Assembly (NCBI GenBank): GCA_041391425.1
Contig: JAWKNZ010000008.1
Span: forward strand, 62,001-126,000
Direction: 5' to 3'
DNA from: JAWKNZ01 sp041391425
GTDB taxonomy: Bacteria > Bdellovibrionota_B > Oligoflexia > Oligoflexales > JAWKNZ01
DNA: 64,000 nucleotides
Positions 26,826-36,268 of this stretch are shown here, one piece after another. Position numbers and translations under genes: made by a program. The notes under the pieces were generated by a model. It made no database searches. It worked only from the letters and a program-made list of their open reading frames with translations, and was not told the DNA's origin. How positions within the stretch are numbered: the first letter of the stretch is position 1; each line of letters opens with the position of its first letter.

Positions 26826-27248
26826 TCAGTCGTCTATATCGCCACGCATCACTTCAACCAGTGCATTAAGTGCATCAGTCGAAGTAAAAATACCACTAAG
26901 AGTCCCATCTTTCTCGACAACCAATGCAGAACCTATTTTATACTTCGACAAATCAAAAGCAGCTTTTTCAAGTGGTAAGTCTGGAGAAATTAAATACGGT
27001 CCGGGAGTCATAACATCTTGAGCAATCATCACTCCATGCTGCTCAACATGCTTGGCAAGCAAATTAATATCTCTTTCGCTGATAATACCAATAGGCTTAT
27101 TATCCACATCAGTAACAGGAAGATGACGAATCCCCTCAGCTTTCAGTAAAGAAATAATCTCAGCCACCGTAGTTTCTGGGCTGACGGTAATTGGACACGG
27201 AGTTGTATATTCCGAAACGGGAATCAAATAATGCTCATGTTCTGACAT
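26826..27248 (-). CDS. CBS-domain pair protein
   Basis: About 140 residues made almost entirely of two CBS motifs: ITVSPETTVAEIISLLKAEG...VDNKPIGIISERD and YLISPDLPLEKAAFDLSKYK...DGTLSGIFTSTD. Such stand-alone proteins bind adenosine nucleotides or SAM and regulate partners. I chose ATG 27248 (GGAG 5 nt upstream); an ATG four codons earlier (27260) is the alternative. No operon partner gives a hint of the target. Confidence 0.85.
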   Translation of the reverse strand: MSEHEHYLIPVSEYTTPCPITVSPETTVAEIISLLKAEGIRHLPVTDVDNKPIGIISERDINLLAKHVEQHGVMIAQDVMTPGPYLISPDLPLEKAAFDLSKYKIGSALVVEKDGTLSGIFTSTDALNALVEVMRGDIDD

Positions 27249-27496
27249 GGTCTCTCCCATCTTAAGAAACTGTCTGACATCGAAGATATCGAGGCGAAGA
27301 AAAAAGGCACCAAAGTTATTCCCTTATTTTCCTTGGCAGCTTAGAAATCTTGCATACCAGACGGCGTCTAATTATTACACACATTGGAAAACAATCACCC
27401 TGTAATTCATTAACTCTCATCTAAGATAAATGCAACTTATATTGAGGTACTCTGCTAATGCTTAGCAAGAGTTTCCTAATTCTTCTTAACCAACCT

Positions 27497-28969
27497 TTAA
27501 TGTTTGTCGGCAAGACCGTATTTTTCCAATCTATAACGCAAGGCATGTCTAGTTATCCCCAGTAAATGGGCTGCCTTAGTTTGGTTAAACTTAGCTCTAT
27601 CCAATGCTTGCCGTATAAGCGATTCTTCAACATCGTCCAATAGAACCCCTTCCTTAGGTAAAGTAAACACAGCTTCATTACTCAGCATTGCTGGCGAGTC
27701 TGATGTTTCTATTTTCGGATTCTCGTGAGTCGCTCTCAGATTCCCACTCCTAGGAAAAGAAATTTCAGGCAGTTCTTCCAGTTCGATATGCTTAGGCAAC
27801 AATACCTCTGGTCCATACATTACTAATGAACGGTATAAAACATTTTTAAGCTCTCTTACATTTCCAGGCCAAGAGTGATGCTGTAAAAATTCAATCGTTT
27901 CTTCGGGAATACTCGGCCTCTGAACTTCTAAATCAGCAGATAGACTATCAAGAAAAAAGTTAGCTATATCCTCAATATCACCCGGTCGTTCAGATAAACA
28001 GGGAACATGAATAGGAATAACATTCAAACGATAATATAAGTCCTTACGAAAATTCCCATCGACAACCGACTGCATCAAATTTCTATTTGTGGCTGCTACA
28101 ATCCTTGCTTTTAATTCAATGTCACGCACACCACCAAGCCTTTTAAAGCGTCTACTTTCTAAAACCCTCAATAACTTTGCCTGCAAACTCATCGCCAGTT
28201 CTCCAATTTCATCTAGAAAAACGGTTCCAGAACCAGCTATCTCCAATAAACCCACTTTTTTATCTTTAGCATCTGTATATGCACCACGCTCATGACCGAA
28301 AAGCTCACTTTCAAGAAGAGTATCAGGAATACTTGCAGCATTGATCTCGATAAAAGGCTCTTTTGCCCGATCCGAAAAATCATGGATTAAATGAGCTGCT
28401 AGCTCCTTTCCAACACCGCTTTCCCCATAAATGATGCACGAGTCACACTTACTACGTGCTACTTTACGTAGGCTAGAAACCATACTGCGCGTGAGTTTTG
28501 ATGAGCCCACTATCGTCTGCGAAACCTTCGCACGTTCACGGCCCTGCATACGGCTCACTTTTGCTCTTAACATGCTAATTTCACTTGATCTTTTAAGAGA
28601 CATCAAAATATGGCTATCATCGATCGGTTTTTGCAAATAATCAAAAGCTCCACTACGCATAGCCAACATTACAGATTCAAGTGTTTTTTCATTGGAGACC
28701 GCAATGACTGGAAGCGAAGGAGCCTCCTCTTTCCATTCTTTTAAAAGCTCCAAGCTATCTCCATCACTAAAATCAAGGGAACAAACTGCAATATCTGGAT
28801 GATAATGAGAAAAATGCCGCCTGGCTTGAGCTAAGGTATCCAAAACAAGGTATTCAGCAGCCCGTGCCTGCAACAATAAACCAATCTGTTGCGCAAATCT
28901 TAAATCGGTTTCTACGATAAGAATTTTTAAGCCAGCTAAATTTGAATGCGCTGATGTATTTCCATGCAT
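27497..28969 (-). CDS. NtrC-family sigma54-dependent regulator with non-canonical receiver
   Basis: 490 residues: receiver domain (about 14-125), AAA+ sigma54-activation domain (about 150-380) and Fis-type helix-turn-helix (NQTKAAHLLGITRHALRYRL). The AAA+ part has Walker A GESGVGKE, the sigma54-contact loop GAYTDA (a GAFTGA variant), and Walker B GTVFLDEIGE. In the receiver the acceptor Asp position is Ser64 (PDIAVCSLDFSDGD), while Lys in LQKPID is kept, so standard phosphorylation is doubtful. ATG 28969 has GAGGAG 5 nt upstream. It implies that the organism has RpoN. No histidine kinase gene is adjacent, and targets are unknown. Confidence 0.9.
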   Translation of the reverse strand: MHGNTSAHSNLAGLKILIVETDLRFAQQIGLLLQARAAEYLVLDTLAQARRHFSHYHPDIAVCSLDFSDGDSLELLKEWKEEAPSLPVIAVSNEKTLESVMLAMRSGAFDYLQKPIDDSHILMSLKRSSEISMLRAKVSRMQGRERAKVSQTIVGSSKLTRSMVSSLRKVARSKCDSCIIYGESGVGKELAAHLIHDFSDRAKEPFIEINAASIPDTLLESELFGHERGAYTDAKDKKVGLLEIAGSGTVFLDEIGELAMSLQAKLLRVLESRRFKRLGGVRDIELKARIVAATNRNLMQSVVDGNFRKDLYYRLNVIPIHVPCLSERPGDIEDIANFFLDSLSADLEVQRPSIPEETIEFLQHHSWPGNVRELKNVLYRSLVMYGPEVLLPKHIELEELPEISFPRSGNLRATHENPKIETSDSPAMLSNEAVFTLPKEGVLLDDVEESLIRQALDRAKFNQTKAAHLLGITRHALRYRLEKYGLADKH

Positions 28970-29238
28970 ATAGTCTCCTCGTCCCTAAATCTGTGCTAAA
29001 GCTAACTCAAAGGTCAAATCTGCTTCAACATATAGCAGAAAGTCCTCCAAGGAAGAGTTTCAAATATAGTGGTATTTCCCACAATGAGATCAATTTCAAG
29101 CAAAAAATATCATGGTTAAAATCTAAATCTCTTAAAAAGTAAATATTTTTAGAATGTTATGAAATGGCACTCCATATGCACACTAAAGACCAGGAAGCGA
29201 CGACGGCCAGCCGCCGCGGATTCATGGAGGATCCTGAT

Positions 29239-29826
29239 ATGTTTGACTACAGACCAAACAAAAAAAATTTTCTAAGAGTAGGGTTGCCGCTGATAGCCAT
29301 GGGGGCAGCATTGTTGTCTCCAATGAATTCTTCATCAATGGCTTCTGAGAGAAATCGCAACGATGATGATCATGCGGGGGCTTTTTTTGAAATTAATGCG
29401 CCTAGTTGGAGTCCATCAAACCAAGAAGTGGTGGTTGGTATTGTCGCCAAACTCCCAAATAATTGTTCTTTTATCGAAAGTATCGATAGCGTCATAGGCA
29501 ACAAACCGGTTAACGGTTTTGTAGAGCTTAATATATACGTAGAAGTTATGGACGTCCCGTTTAACATCGAGCCTGAGGTTGCCAAAGAAATTGGATGTGA
29601 AAATGGAGAACGATACGTATATGAAAAGGTTAACTTTGGAGTGCTTGAACCCGGCTCCTATATCGTCCAGGTTATCGAAAATAATGAAGTCAGTATAGCA
29701 AAGAAAATCCATGTATCAAAATACCCAATCGAGCCGGATTTTGCCGAACCAAACGGCTATTATAATATTGGGAGCAATCATCATATGGAATTAATGAAAA
29801 GCGCGAGCCTGGCAGCTTCTCAGTAG
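29239..29826 (+). CDS. Exported protein of unknown function
   Basis: ATG 29239 is preferred because GGAGG lies 8 nt upstream (in-frame ATG 29164 would add 25 residues). About 195 residues: a basic start, hydrophobic core FLRVGLPLIAMGAALLS and probable cleavage near SSMAS, then an ordered beta-rich domain (about 90 residues) with two Cys (NNCSF, EIGCENG) that could pair, ending in a polar tail with EPNGYYNIG. An Ig-like fold would fit, but no family is recognised. The leader just upstream (about 29195-29235) is noticeably GC-rich against the local background. It is divergent from the NtrC-like gene. Confidence 0.65.
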   Translation: MFDYRPNKKNFLRVGLPLIAMGAALLSPMNSSSMASERNRNDDDHAGAFFEINAPSWSPSNQEVVVGIVAKLPNNCSFIESIDSVIGNKPVNGFVELNIYVEVMDVPFNIEPEVAKEIGCENGERYVYEKVNFGVLEPGSYIVQVIENNEVSIAKKIHVSKYPIEPDFAEPNGYYNIGSNHHMELMKSASLAASQ

Positions 29827-29964
29827 GACAACTTGAGTTAAACAGCAAATGATGGAGGAAAATATAACGCTAGTATAAAGCAAGATAAAGTATTGGAAAG
29901 CTGTAGGCAGCATTTAGTTTAGGGCGGTTTTAGTATAAAGTTATTGTAATTGGAAAGGGTTATT

Positions 29965-30363
29965 ATGAGATTTCAAGTTCACTACAAAAACTTAAAACCA
30001 TCGGAATACCTTGAAGCATATGCAAGGCAAAAATTAAGTCCAGCGATTTCAAAATTCTGCTCAAAACCAAGAGTAGGTAAGATTGACTTTGAAATCAATC
30101 ACGGAGAGCACCTGGTTAAATGTAGATTTTTAGATGATCGTGGCCATCCGATTATAGTCCATGTAAATGGCGATGATATGTACCAGTGTCTTGACTTACT
30201 TGCACTTAAGTTAGACAACGCACTGCGTAGAAGCAAGGAGCGCATGAAGTCACATCGGGTCCATCACCATTGGTCGCGAGATAGTGAAGTAGATGGATTT
30301 GACCTTTATGACGAATCTGATAGCCTCCGAAACGGCATAGATGGGATGTCTCTCCTTGCCTAA
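29965..30363 (+). CDS. HPF/RaiA-family ribosome-associated protein
   Basis: 132 residues from ATG 29965 (GGAAAGGG 5 nt upstream). It shows the single-domain hibernation-factor fold: N-terminal FQVHYKNLKPSEYLEAYARQKL, a central strand pair, and the helix DDMYQCLDLLALKLDNALRR followed by a basic tail. A His/acid-rich extension ends the protein. These proteins bind the 30S decoding region and silence ribosomes in slow growth. Two stem-loops follow the gene. Sequence is more divergent than usual at the N-terminal beta-alpha unit, so RaiA versus short HPF cannot be decided. Confidence 0.8.
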   Translation: MRFQVHYKNLKPSEYLEAYARQKLSPAISKFCSKPRVGKIDFEINHGEHLVKCRFLDDRGHPIIVHVNGDDMYQCLDLLALKLDNALRRSKERMKSHRVHHHWSRDSEVDGFDLYDESDSLRNGIDGMSLLA

Positions 30364-30371
30364 GATTTTTA

Positions 30372-30415
30372 AGCTTCTTCTGCCTCAAAAAAAACTCCTT
30401 TGAGGCAGAAAAGCT
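30372..30415 (+). terminator. Strong stem-loop after the HPF-like gene
   Basis: AGCTT-CTTCTGCCTCAAA pairs with TTTGAGGCAGAA-AAGCT around a 9-nt A-rich loop. There is no clear U-tract after it, so it may protect the mRNA 3' end or act with the next hairpin instead of terminating alone. Confidence 0.45.
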
Positions 30416-30438
30416 ATAAGTTTATTAACTTAGCTCTT

Positions 30439-30491
30439 GCCCAAAACTATCACCTGAGAACATAGGCTTTAGTTTTGGGCTTTATTTTTTT
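30439..30491 (+). terminator. Rho-independent terminator
   Basis: GCCCAAAACTA (30439-30449) pairs perfectly with TAGTTTTGGGC (30470-30480), followed by TTTATTTTTTT. It lies about 75 nt after the HPF-like stop codon and before the acetoacetyl-CoA synthetase locus, so it isolates the two units. Confidence 0.8.
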
Positions 30492-30650
30492 ACACATGTC
30501 ACATAGAATCAGCCAGCCGTGTACATTCAAAATTTATCGTACGAGCAAAGAAGTTATCCTATCAAAATGCAAGTGGGAGCCATCAAAAGAGTCTCTAAAA
30601 GCTTCGAGATTACCGCTTTTTTGAATTAAAACCGTTGGAGTATTTTTATT

Positions 30651-32700
30651 ATGACAACTGATATTGGACAAATTGTTTGGCAGCCAAGCTCTCAAAAGAT
30701 TCAAAAATCTTTTATGACAAAATTTGCTCAATTTGTATCTGATATTGAAAGTAAAGACCTCCTCAAGTGGAATGATCTACACCAATGGTCCGTAGAACAT
30801 CCAGGTAAATTTTGGAGGTATTGCGCAAAGTTTGTAGACATAAAATGGCGGAAGAAACCTAATAGCCGACCCCAAGAAGAGACCTCTATAGATAAAAAAT
30901 TTTCTAGCTTGAATGACTGGCTACAAGAAAAGACCCACTGGTTCGAAGGAGCCAAGCTCAACTTTGCTGAAAATATTCTTCCACAACCTAATGATTCTCA
31001 GGTATTGGTTTCCGTAAAAGAAGGGATAGGACGTACAAGTCTAACTGCAAAAGAACTGTGGAATCAAGTTGCTTGTTGTGCATTATCCTTACAAAAAGCT
31101 GGAGTGAAAAAAGGGGACAGGGTAGCCGGTGTATTATCCAACTCATACGAAGCAATCATAGCCATGCTAGCCACAACTTCTTTAGGGGCAATTTGGTCCT
31201 CGTGCTCACCTGACTTTGGTGTCGGGGGGATTGTCGACCGCTTAGCACAAATTTCACCAAAAATTTTATTCTTTAGCAGTAGCTACCACTACAACGGAAA
31301 GGTTTTTTCCTGCCACCAAACATTAAGAGAATGCTTACCACTACTCCCTTCATTAGAAGTTGTAATACAAACCGACATTTTATACGAAAAGATGACACCA
31401 ACTTTTCATAAAGATCCAAAATACCCAAACTTAATAGCCTGGCAGGATTTTGTAAATTTCACAAACTGCTTTGGTCAAAACTTTTAATAACGATGAGCCT
31501 CTGCCAATAAACTTCGTAGATGTAGAGTTTGACCACCCTGTCTACATATTATTTTCCTCAGGCACAACAGGAATCCCTAAATGTATTGTACATGGTGCCG
31601 GTGGAACCCTTCTACAGCATAAGAAAGAATTAATTCTACACTGTGATTTAAGCAACAAAGACAAACTATTTTATTACACAACATGTGGATGGATGATGTG
31701 GAATTGGATGGTTTCAACATTATCAACCGGCGCCTCCCTCGTAACTTTTGACGGATCTCCTGGCTTTCCAACAATGGAAGCTTTATGGCATCTGATAGAA
31801 TCGGAAAAAATTACCGTCTTTGGAACAAGCCCCAAATATATCCAAGCATGTATGAATAAAGATATTCACCCTCAAAATAACCATAACTTAGAATCACTCA
31901 GAACGATTTTATCTACAGGCGCACCACTATTGCCCGAGCATTATTCATGGGTATACCAAAATGTTAAATCTAACCTCCATCTGGCCTCTATTTCTGGTGG
32001 AACAGATATCATATCCTGCTTTATGCTTGGTAACCCCGTTCTGCCTGTTCGCCTAGGTGAAATCCAATGTGCTGGATTGGGTATGGCCGTAGAAGCCTGG
32101 AATAACCCTGGCAAGAACCTACAAGGCACGAAGGCAGAGTTAGTCTGCACACGCCCCTTTGCTTCAATGCCGATAGGTTTCTGGAATGACAAGGAAAATA
32201 AAAAATATTCAGCAGCCTACTTCGAACACTTCACATCCCATACAGTTTGGCGCCATGGTGACTTTATCGAAGCTACCCCTAATGGAGGGTTTATTATCCA
32301 TGGCCGATCAGACTCTACCCTAAATCCAGGAGGCGTACGTATTGGTACTGCAGAAATTTACAGGCAAGTCGAAAATCTCATAGAGATAGAAGATTCGCTT
32401 GCGGTTGGAAAACCCGTTAATGGCGATGTAGAGATCATCTTATTTGTAAAACTTGCGGAAGGATCTATGCTGGATCAAGATCTGATCAACAAAATCAAAT
32501 CGGAAATTAAGACGAACTTGACCCCCCGTCACGTGCCTGCAAAAATTATTGCGATTGATGGGATTCCTTACACGAGAAGCGGCAAGAAGGTCGAAACAGC
32601 AATCTTAAAAATCCTTCAGGGAGAATCGGTTCCCAATCTTTCTGCAATAGCAAATAGCGAAGTCTTGCAGCAATATAACAAAATTTCTCAAACTCTATAA
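30651..32700 (+). pseudogene. aacS: Acetoacetyl-CoA synthetase gene with one frameshift
   Basis: Two overlapping frames, 30651-31487 and the frame ending at 32700, together encode one ANL-family enzyme of about 680 residues. The first part has the AacS N-terminal KFWRYCAKFVDIKW, HWFEGAKLNFAENIL and GAIWSSCSPDFG. The second has YILFSSGTTGIPKCIVHG, TTCGWMMWNWM, the A7-type HGDFIEATPNGGF, and catalytic Lys in YTRSGKKVE. The break is at CAA AAC TTT TAA T (31476-31488): removing one T joins the frames as CFGQNFNNDEPLP. The enzyme would activate acetoacetate for use from ketone bodies or polyhydroxybutyrate. The TTT-TAA stop site could also allow +1 slippage; a plain mutation or base-calling error is simpler. 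Confidence 0.85.
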
Positions 32701-32853
32701 ATTAAGCAATGTTAATGGGCATTGACTGAACAGAATTTCTTATCTATTCTGAAAAAATAAGAATTGCACACAGTAAATTTACGCTTTTTTTGCTCTCTAC
32801 CCTCGTCACCAGCACTATCAAAAAAGTTACGAGTTTTTAAAAACGGATAACCT

Positions 32854-33837
32854 TCACATTTCAACAGACTTATCGAGTTTTTTTGCTAACTCTCTTAAAC
32901 GCTTCAATCCTAAACTGGATTGGCTATCAGGCATTGCAGCAGAAGCACTCGGATCTTTCTGCCTACCTTTAATCTCTCTTGCGCGCTCTGATAGATTAAG
33001 ATTTTTTCCGATTTCGGTTTTTTGATCACGACTATCAACTGCCTTAGGTTGTTCATCCCCCTCAGATATGAGCTTCTCTGAGTCAGAATATCCCCTAACA
33101 AATTGATTACTATTTACCCCTCCCCCAGTATTATTTGAAATACTATTTGGAGATTTTAACTGACTTAAATTCAAAGGCTTATCCGTAGGTAAGACTGGAT
33201 CCATAACTTTACCTTTTATTTTCCGTTCACCATCAAGGAAACTAGAAGGTTCTCCAACTACGATCTCCAAGTCAATAAGCCTTTTTTCCATTGCAGCCTC
33301 TGTGACTGAGAAAAATGTTGCTAGCTTGGAACAATCTTTAATTTTTTCTGCTGCACGACGCACCATTCCTTCTGGCATTAACAATGCGGCAGCAAATTGA
33401 TTAGCCAAAATTTCTTGCTTAGCTTGCGCATCTACCGCCAAGGTGGGGCTTATACTTTTTACATAACATTCTAAAGGAGACTCCTCTTCTCTTAACCCAA
33501 TTTTACCAATAGAGCTTTCGGAAATTGCCGGTTGTATATCAATCAAAACATGCCCTAACATATGAGCCAGGTTAAACTGTGTTTCTTCATAAGACAGTCC
33601 TTCCTTATAGACTACTAAAATCCTAAAACTACCTTTTTCATCATTAACGGCAATAGCACCGTACGTCTCTAATGGCATTGCTTTCACTTCGATTCCTGAG
33701 GATTTTAAAATCGCATGAAGATCTATGGCTGGCTTTTTAGCAAGCTCACCACCGAAATAACTTCTGGCTAGAATCGCTAGCTGATCAATCTTGCCCGATT
33801 TTGCGCATGAACTTAATTCTGGAAAAATAGCAATCAT
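32854..33837 (-). CDS. ImmA/IrrE-like protein with altered HExxH site
   Basis: About 327 residues from ATG 33837, chosen because AGAGG lies 6 nt upstream (an ATG at 33867 is in frame). The first ~190 residues resemble ImmA/IrrE metallopeptidase domains: 'FNLAHMLGHVL' at the zinc site and 'ANQFAAALLMPEGMVRRA' after it. The catalytic Glu is Met93 (HMLGH instead of HELGH), so zinc may bind but proteolysis is unlikely. The rest is a polar, low-complexity region (Ser/Asn/Lys-rich) ending in a basic helix LGLKRLRELAKKL. No phage genes or XRE regulator are adjacent, so the usual repressor-cleaving context is absent. Confidence 0.65.
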   Translation of the reverse strand: MIAIFPELSSCAKSGKIDQLAILARSYFGGELAKKPAIDLHAILKSSGIEVKAMPLETYGAIAVNDEKGSFRILVVYKEGLSYEETQFNLAHMLGHVLIDIQPAISESSIGKIGLREEESPLECYVKSISPTLAVDAQAKQEILANQFAAALLMPEGMVRRAAEKIKDCSKLATFFSVTEAAMEKRLIDLEIVVGEPSSFLDGERKIKGKVMDPVLPTDKPLNLSQLKSPNSISNNTGGGVNSNQFVRGYSDSEKLISEGDEQPKAVDSRDQKTEIGKNLNLSERAREIKGRQKDPSASAAMPDSQSSLGLKRLRELAKKLDKSVEM

Positions 33838-34325
33838 TTTAAACCTCTTATATTCGATCAAATCCACAGGTATTTTTAGAAGCTGTCTTCAAAGAAATAT
33901 AAAAACAAAACCTGTTATCTACTTGCGCTCAACGGGGTCAACAGCCAAAAAACGTCTCAACATCATTTTACACAGTTAATGAGCCCACTGCCACTTTCTC
34001 CATATGAAAGATACCAAGATGACGCCAATAGACCCAACTATAGCAATAGAGAAACATTTTGTGCCCTCATTCAAATCAACAGTATTTACCCCTAAAGCAA
34101 GTACATTCGCTCAAAACCGGCTATTTTTGCTATTAATATAACTACCTAAAAATAAATAAAAAATAAAATTTGTTTAACTTTCAACACAATGATCCGACTT
34201 GGTTTAATAGTTAAGAGAACCTTCATAAATCGCATGCTATTTAGTTTTAGGGGTTGTAATCAATCTGAAGCTGAAAAACGGATACTATGGGAAATACGAA
34301 GTTTGGTAAAACAGGGGGAACGAAA
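33838..34325. other. Intergenic region, nothing recognised
   Basis: About 490 bp of AT-rich DNA between the ImmA-like and PilZ genes, which are divergent, so both promoters must lie here. I see no long palindrome, RNA gene or convincing open frame. Confidence 0.4.
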
Positions 34326-34655
34326 ATGGCTATTCCACAAAAAAAAGAAAGGCGCCTGAGCAATCGAAAAAAGCTAACAGGGCTATTACCAGGCCGGCTA
34401 ACCGATAAAACTGGGCAAGATATAGCATGCAGGCCTGTAGATGTTTCCCAACACGGCCTCGGTATCGTTGCCAATTCAGAATATGACGCTGGCGACCGCT
34501 TCCAGCTGGTTACAAAAGAGCACACAGTAGAACTGGAAGTCGTCTGGGTTCAAACCGATTTCGGCAAGAAAGACCTCTTCCGGCACGGGCTCGCTACCAT
34601 CGATCAAGAAACAGACCTTGAAGAACTTTTCTTAAAGTCGGGCTGCTTGATCTAA
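34326..34655 (+). CDS. PilZ-domain protein
   Basis: About 110 residues from ATG 34326 (GGGGGA 6 nt upstream; an in-frame ATG at 34287 is less likely). The cyclic-di-GMP binding signature is present: an RxxxR-type basic block ERRLSNRKKL, then DVSQHGLGIV (D/NxSxxG) about 30 residues later, followed by beta-barrel strands. A stand-alone PilZ domain would act as a c-di-GMP receptor for motility or surface behaviour. No neighbouring c-di-GMP enzyme is in the window. Confidence 0.85.
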   Translation: MAIPQKKERRLSNRKKLTGLLPGRLTDKTGQDIACRPVDVSQHGLGIVANSEYDAGDRFQLVTKEHTVELEVVWVQTDFGKKDLFRHGLATIDQETDLEELFLKSGCLI

Positions 34656-35665
34656 AAAGAACACATGCTTATTATGGGCTTTAACTTCTACACTGTTCTT
34701 ATTTCATGAGCAAGCGATAAAGTTTGATCTCGTAGCGTAATGATCGTTTTACTAAACTTCTACCCCAAAAACACGGCTCTGCAACTTAGAAATCACCAAG
34801 AGCAGGCTTAAATTAAACAAATTTTGATTTAAAACTTGCCTAACAAGCGCCCTCTAACTTGAAAATAGATCTTTATCACTGCAAAATCGATCAGTCGCTT
34901 GACTAGTAGCCAATAAATCGGATACCAATAACAGTCAAAAATTAATTTTTGTTACCCATACAAATCAGAAAAAATTTATCTGCTAGCATTTTTTTTCCTA
35001 AATTTTGGCTTATGAAGGCAGATCTAAACTCTACTAACAAATACGTCTCTCAACTAGACGTTTAACGCTAAATCACCATCCCCACCGACCTAACTCCATC
35101 AGAAAAAATCCTTTTATTTCAAATAGTAATAGAAAAACATTCCATTTTTTTTCTACATTTTATCTAGAGAAAAACGAGAAATCTTTCCCCCCTCAAAGAT
35201 CCAAATTCCAAAAAACATTTAAACAAATGTGATATTTTTTATTCTTTTTCACTTAATATTTCTAAAGAAGTACCGAAATTTGAATTTGAGTTTTAAGGTT
35301 GAAACAACTTTAATTTTTTTTTAAATTTTTTGAAGTGGCTTAGCAAAGTTTTTAAAGGCGGAGAATAAACAGAATCCTTATGATACATAGCATTTGAATA
35401 GATCATAGAAAGATTCTCTGTTACCTCAGCTAAATAAAAAATGCTTAAAAGTGAAAAAGCTATTAATGTTAGTTGATTATTTGTGTTAAGATTATAGTAT
35501 AATGTAATAGAGAAGGTAGCAGATCAAGTTTGGTTATGATTAAATGTAACAATGATCTTAGCAGAGACCTTATCAATACAAGCAAATAGCTTGTTTCAGG
35601 TGTCCCCAATCCCTAGGAAGGGGTAAGGTATATTTTAAGTTAAACTTAGCTGAAGGAGAGACGTT
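34656..35665. other. 1-kb non-coding stretch ending in a structured leader
   Basis: No credible gene on either strand. The sequence is very AT-rich, with many T and A runs and several stop codons in every frame. The final ~165 nt look like a transcribed leader of the Lys-rich gene: a TATAAT box at 35498-35503 (TTGATT 19 nt upstream) and two hairpins. The rest (34656-35480) has no visible repeat or RNA signature. Confidence 0.5.
35578..35623 (+). promoter_or_regulatory. Two hairpins in the leader of the Lys-rich gene
   Basis: ACAAGC-AAATA-GCTTGT (35578-35594) and CCCCAATCC-CTA-GGAAGGGG (35604-35623) fold as neighbouring stem-loops in a leader of about 160 nt. The GC-rich second stem stands out in AT-rich DNA and ends about 30 nt before AAGGAG. 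A role in mRNA stability or translational control is an inference. Confidence 0.45.
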
Positions 35666-35989
35666 TTGGTTAAAAAGAAAAAAAAGGCTACTAAGAAGAA
35701 AGCCGCCAAAAAAACAAAGAAGAAAACAACTAAGAAAAAGGCTACTGCCAAAAAGAAGAAGAAAGTAACAAAGAAGAAAGCTGCTAAGAAAAAAGTAGCA
35801 AAAAAGAAAGCTACTAAGAAAAAAGTAGCTAAGAAAAAAGTAGCAAAAAAGAAAGCTACTAAGAAAAAAGCAGCAAAAAAAGCTACTAAGAAAAAAGCTA
35901 CTAAGAAAAAAGTAGCAAAAAAGAAAGCTACTAAGAAAAAAACAACCGCGAAAAAAGCTACAAAAAGAAAAACCAGAAAGAAGAAGTAA
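35666..35989 (+). CDS. Lysine-rich histone H1-like protein
   Basis: 107 residues, nearly all Lys, Ala, Thr and Val, in degenerate 5-7 residue repeats of the AKKKATKKK and VAKKK kind. This is the composition of eukaryotic H1 tails and of bacterial HctB/AlgP-like nucleoid proteins, so DNA binding and compaction is the likely role. TTG start at 35666 with AAGGAG 7 nt upstream; no signal peptide. The coding strand is almost pure purine over about 300 nt. Repeat number could vary by recombination or slippage. A strong terminator follows and a long leader precedes, so it is a separate transcription unit. Confidence 0.85.
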   Translation: MVKKKKKATKKKAAKKTKKKTTKKKATAKKKKKVTKKKAAKKKVAKKKATKKKVAKKKVAKKKATKKKAAKKATKKKATKKKVAKKKATKKKTTAKKATKRKTRKKK

Positions 35990-36020
35990 GCTTCGACTGT
36001 ATGGTCCAATTAGTAGTATT

Positions 36021-36056
36021 AAAGCCAGCTTTTGAGTAAAAGCTGGCTTTTTCATT
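36021..36056 (+). terminator. Rho-independent terminator of the Lys-rich gene
   Basis: AAAGCCAGCTTTT (36021-36033) pairs with AAAAGCTGGCTTT (36038-36050) around GAGT, followed by a T-rich tail. It begins about 30 nt after the stop codon. Confidence 0.88.
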
Positions 36057-36268
36057 TATTTTCAGCATGTTAAATATTTCAACAAGTTCCAGATCTGCTA
36101 AAATAATCCAAGATAAAATTCCACCCAAAATCCATTAAGTCAGACTATAGAAAATAAATTGGAGTTATGTATTTATAATAAGAACACTTTTTAGTAAGCT
36201 AGCCAAATATCATATGCATTAGATATGCAATTTATGGGAAAATATGATTAAACTGGGAAAACATTCAG

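Noticed and set aside
32854..34655. Prophage or integrative element (ImmA-like gene as marker)
   Set aside because: No integrase, repressor, structural gene or attachment-site repeat nearby.
35573..36055. Phe/Leu-rich open frames on the minus strand opposite the Lys-rich gene
   Set aside because: They are the antisense translation of AAG/AAA/GCT/ACT codon repeats (giving Phe/Leu/Ser runs). The plus strand has the ribosome-binding site and terminator.
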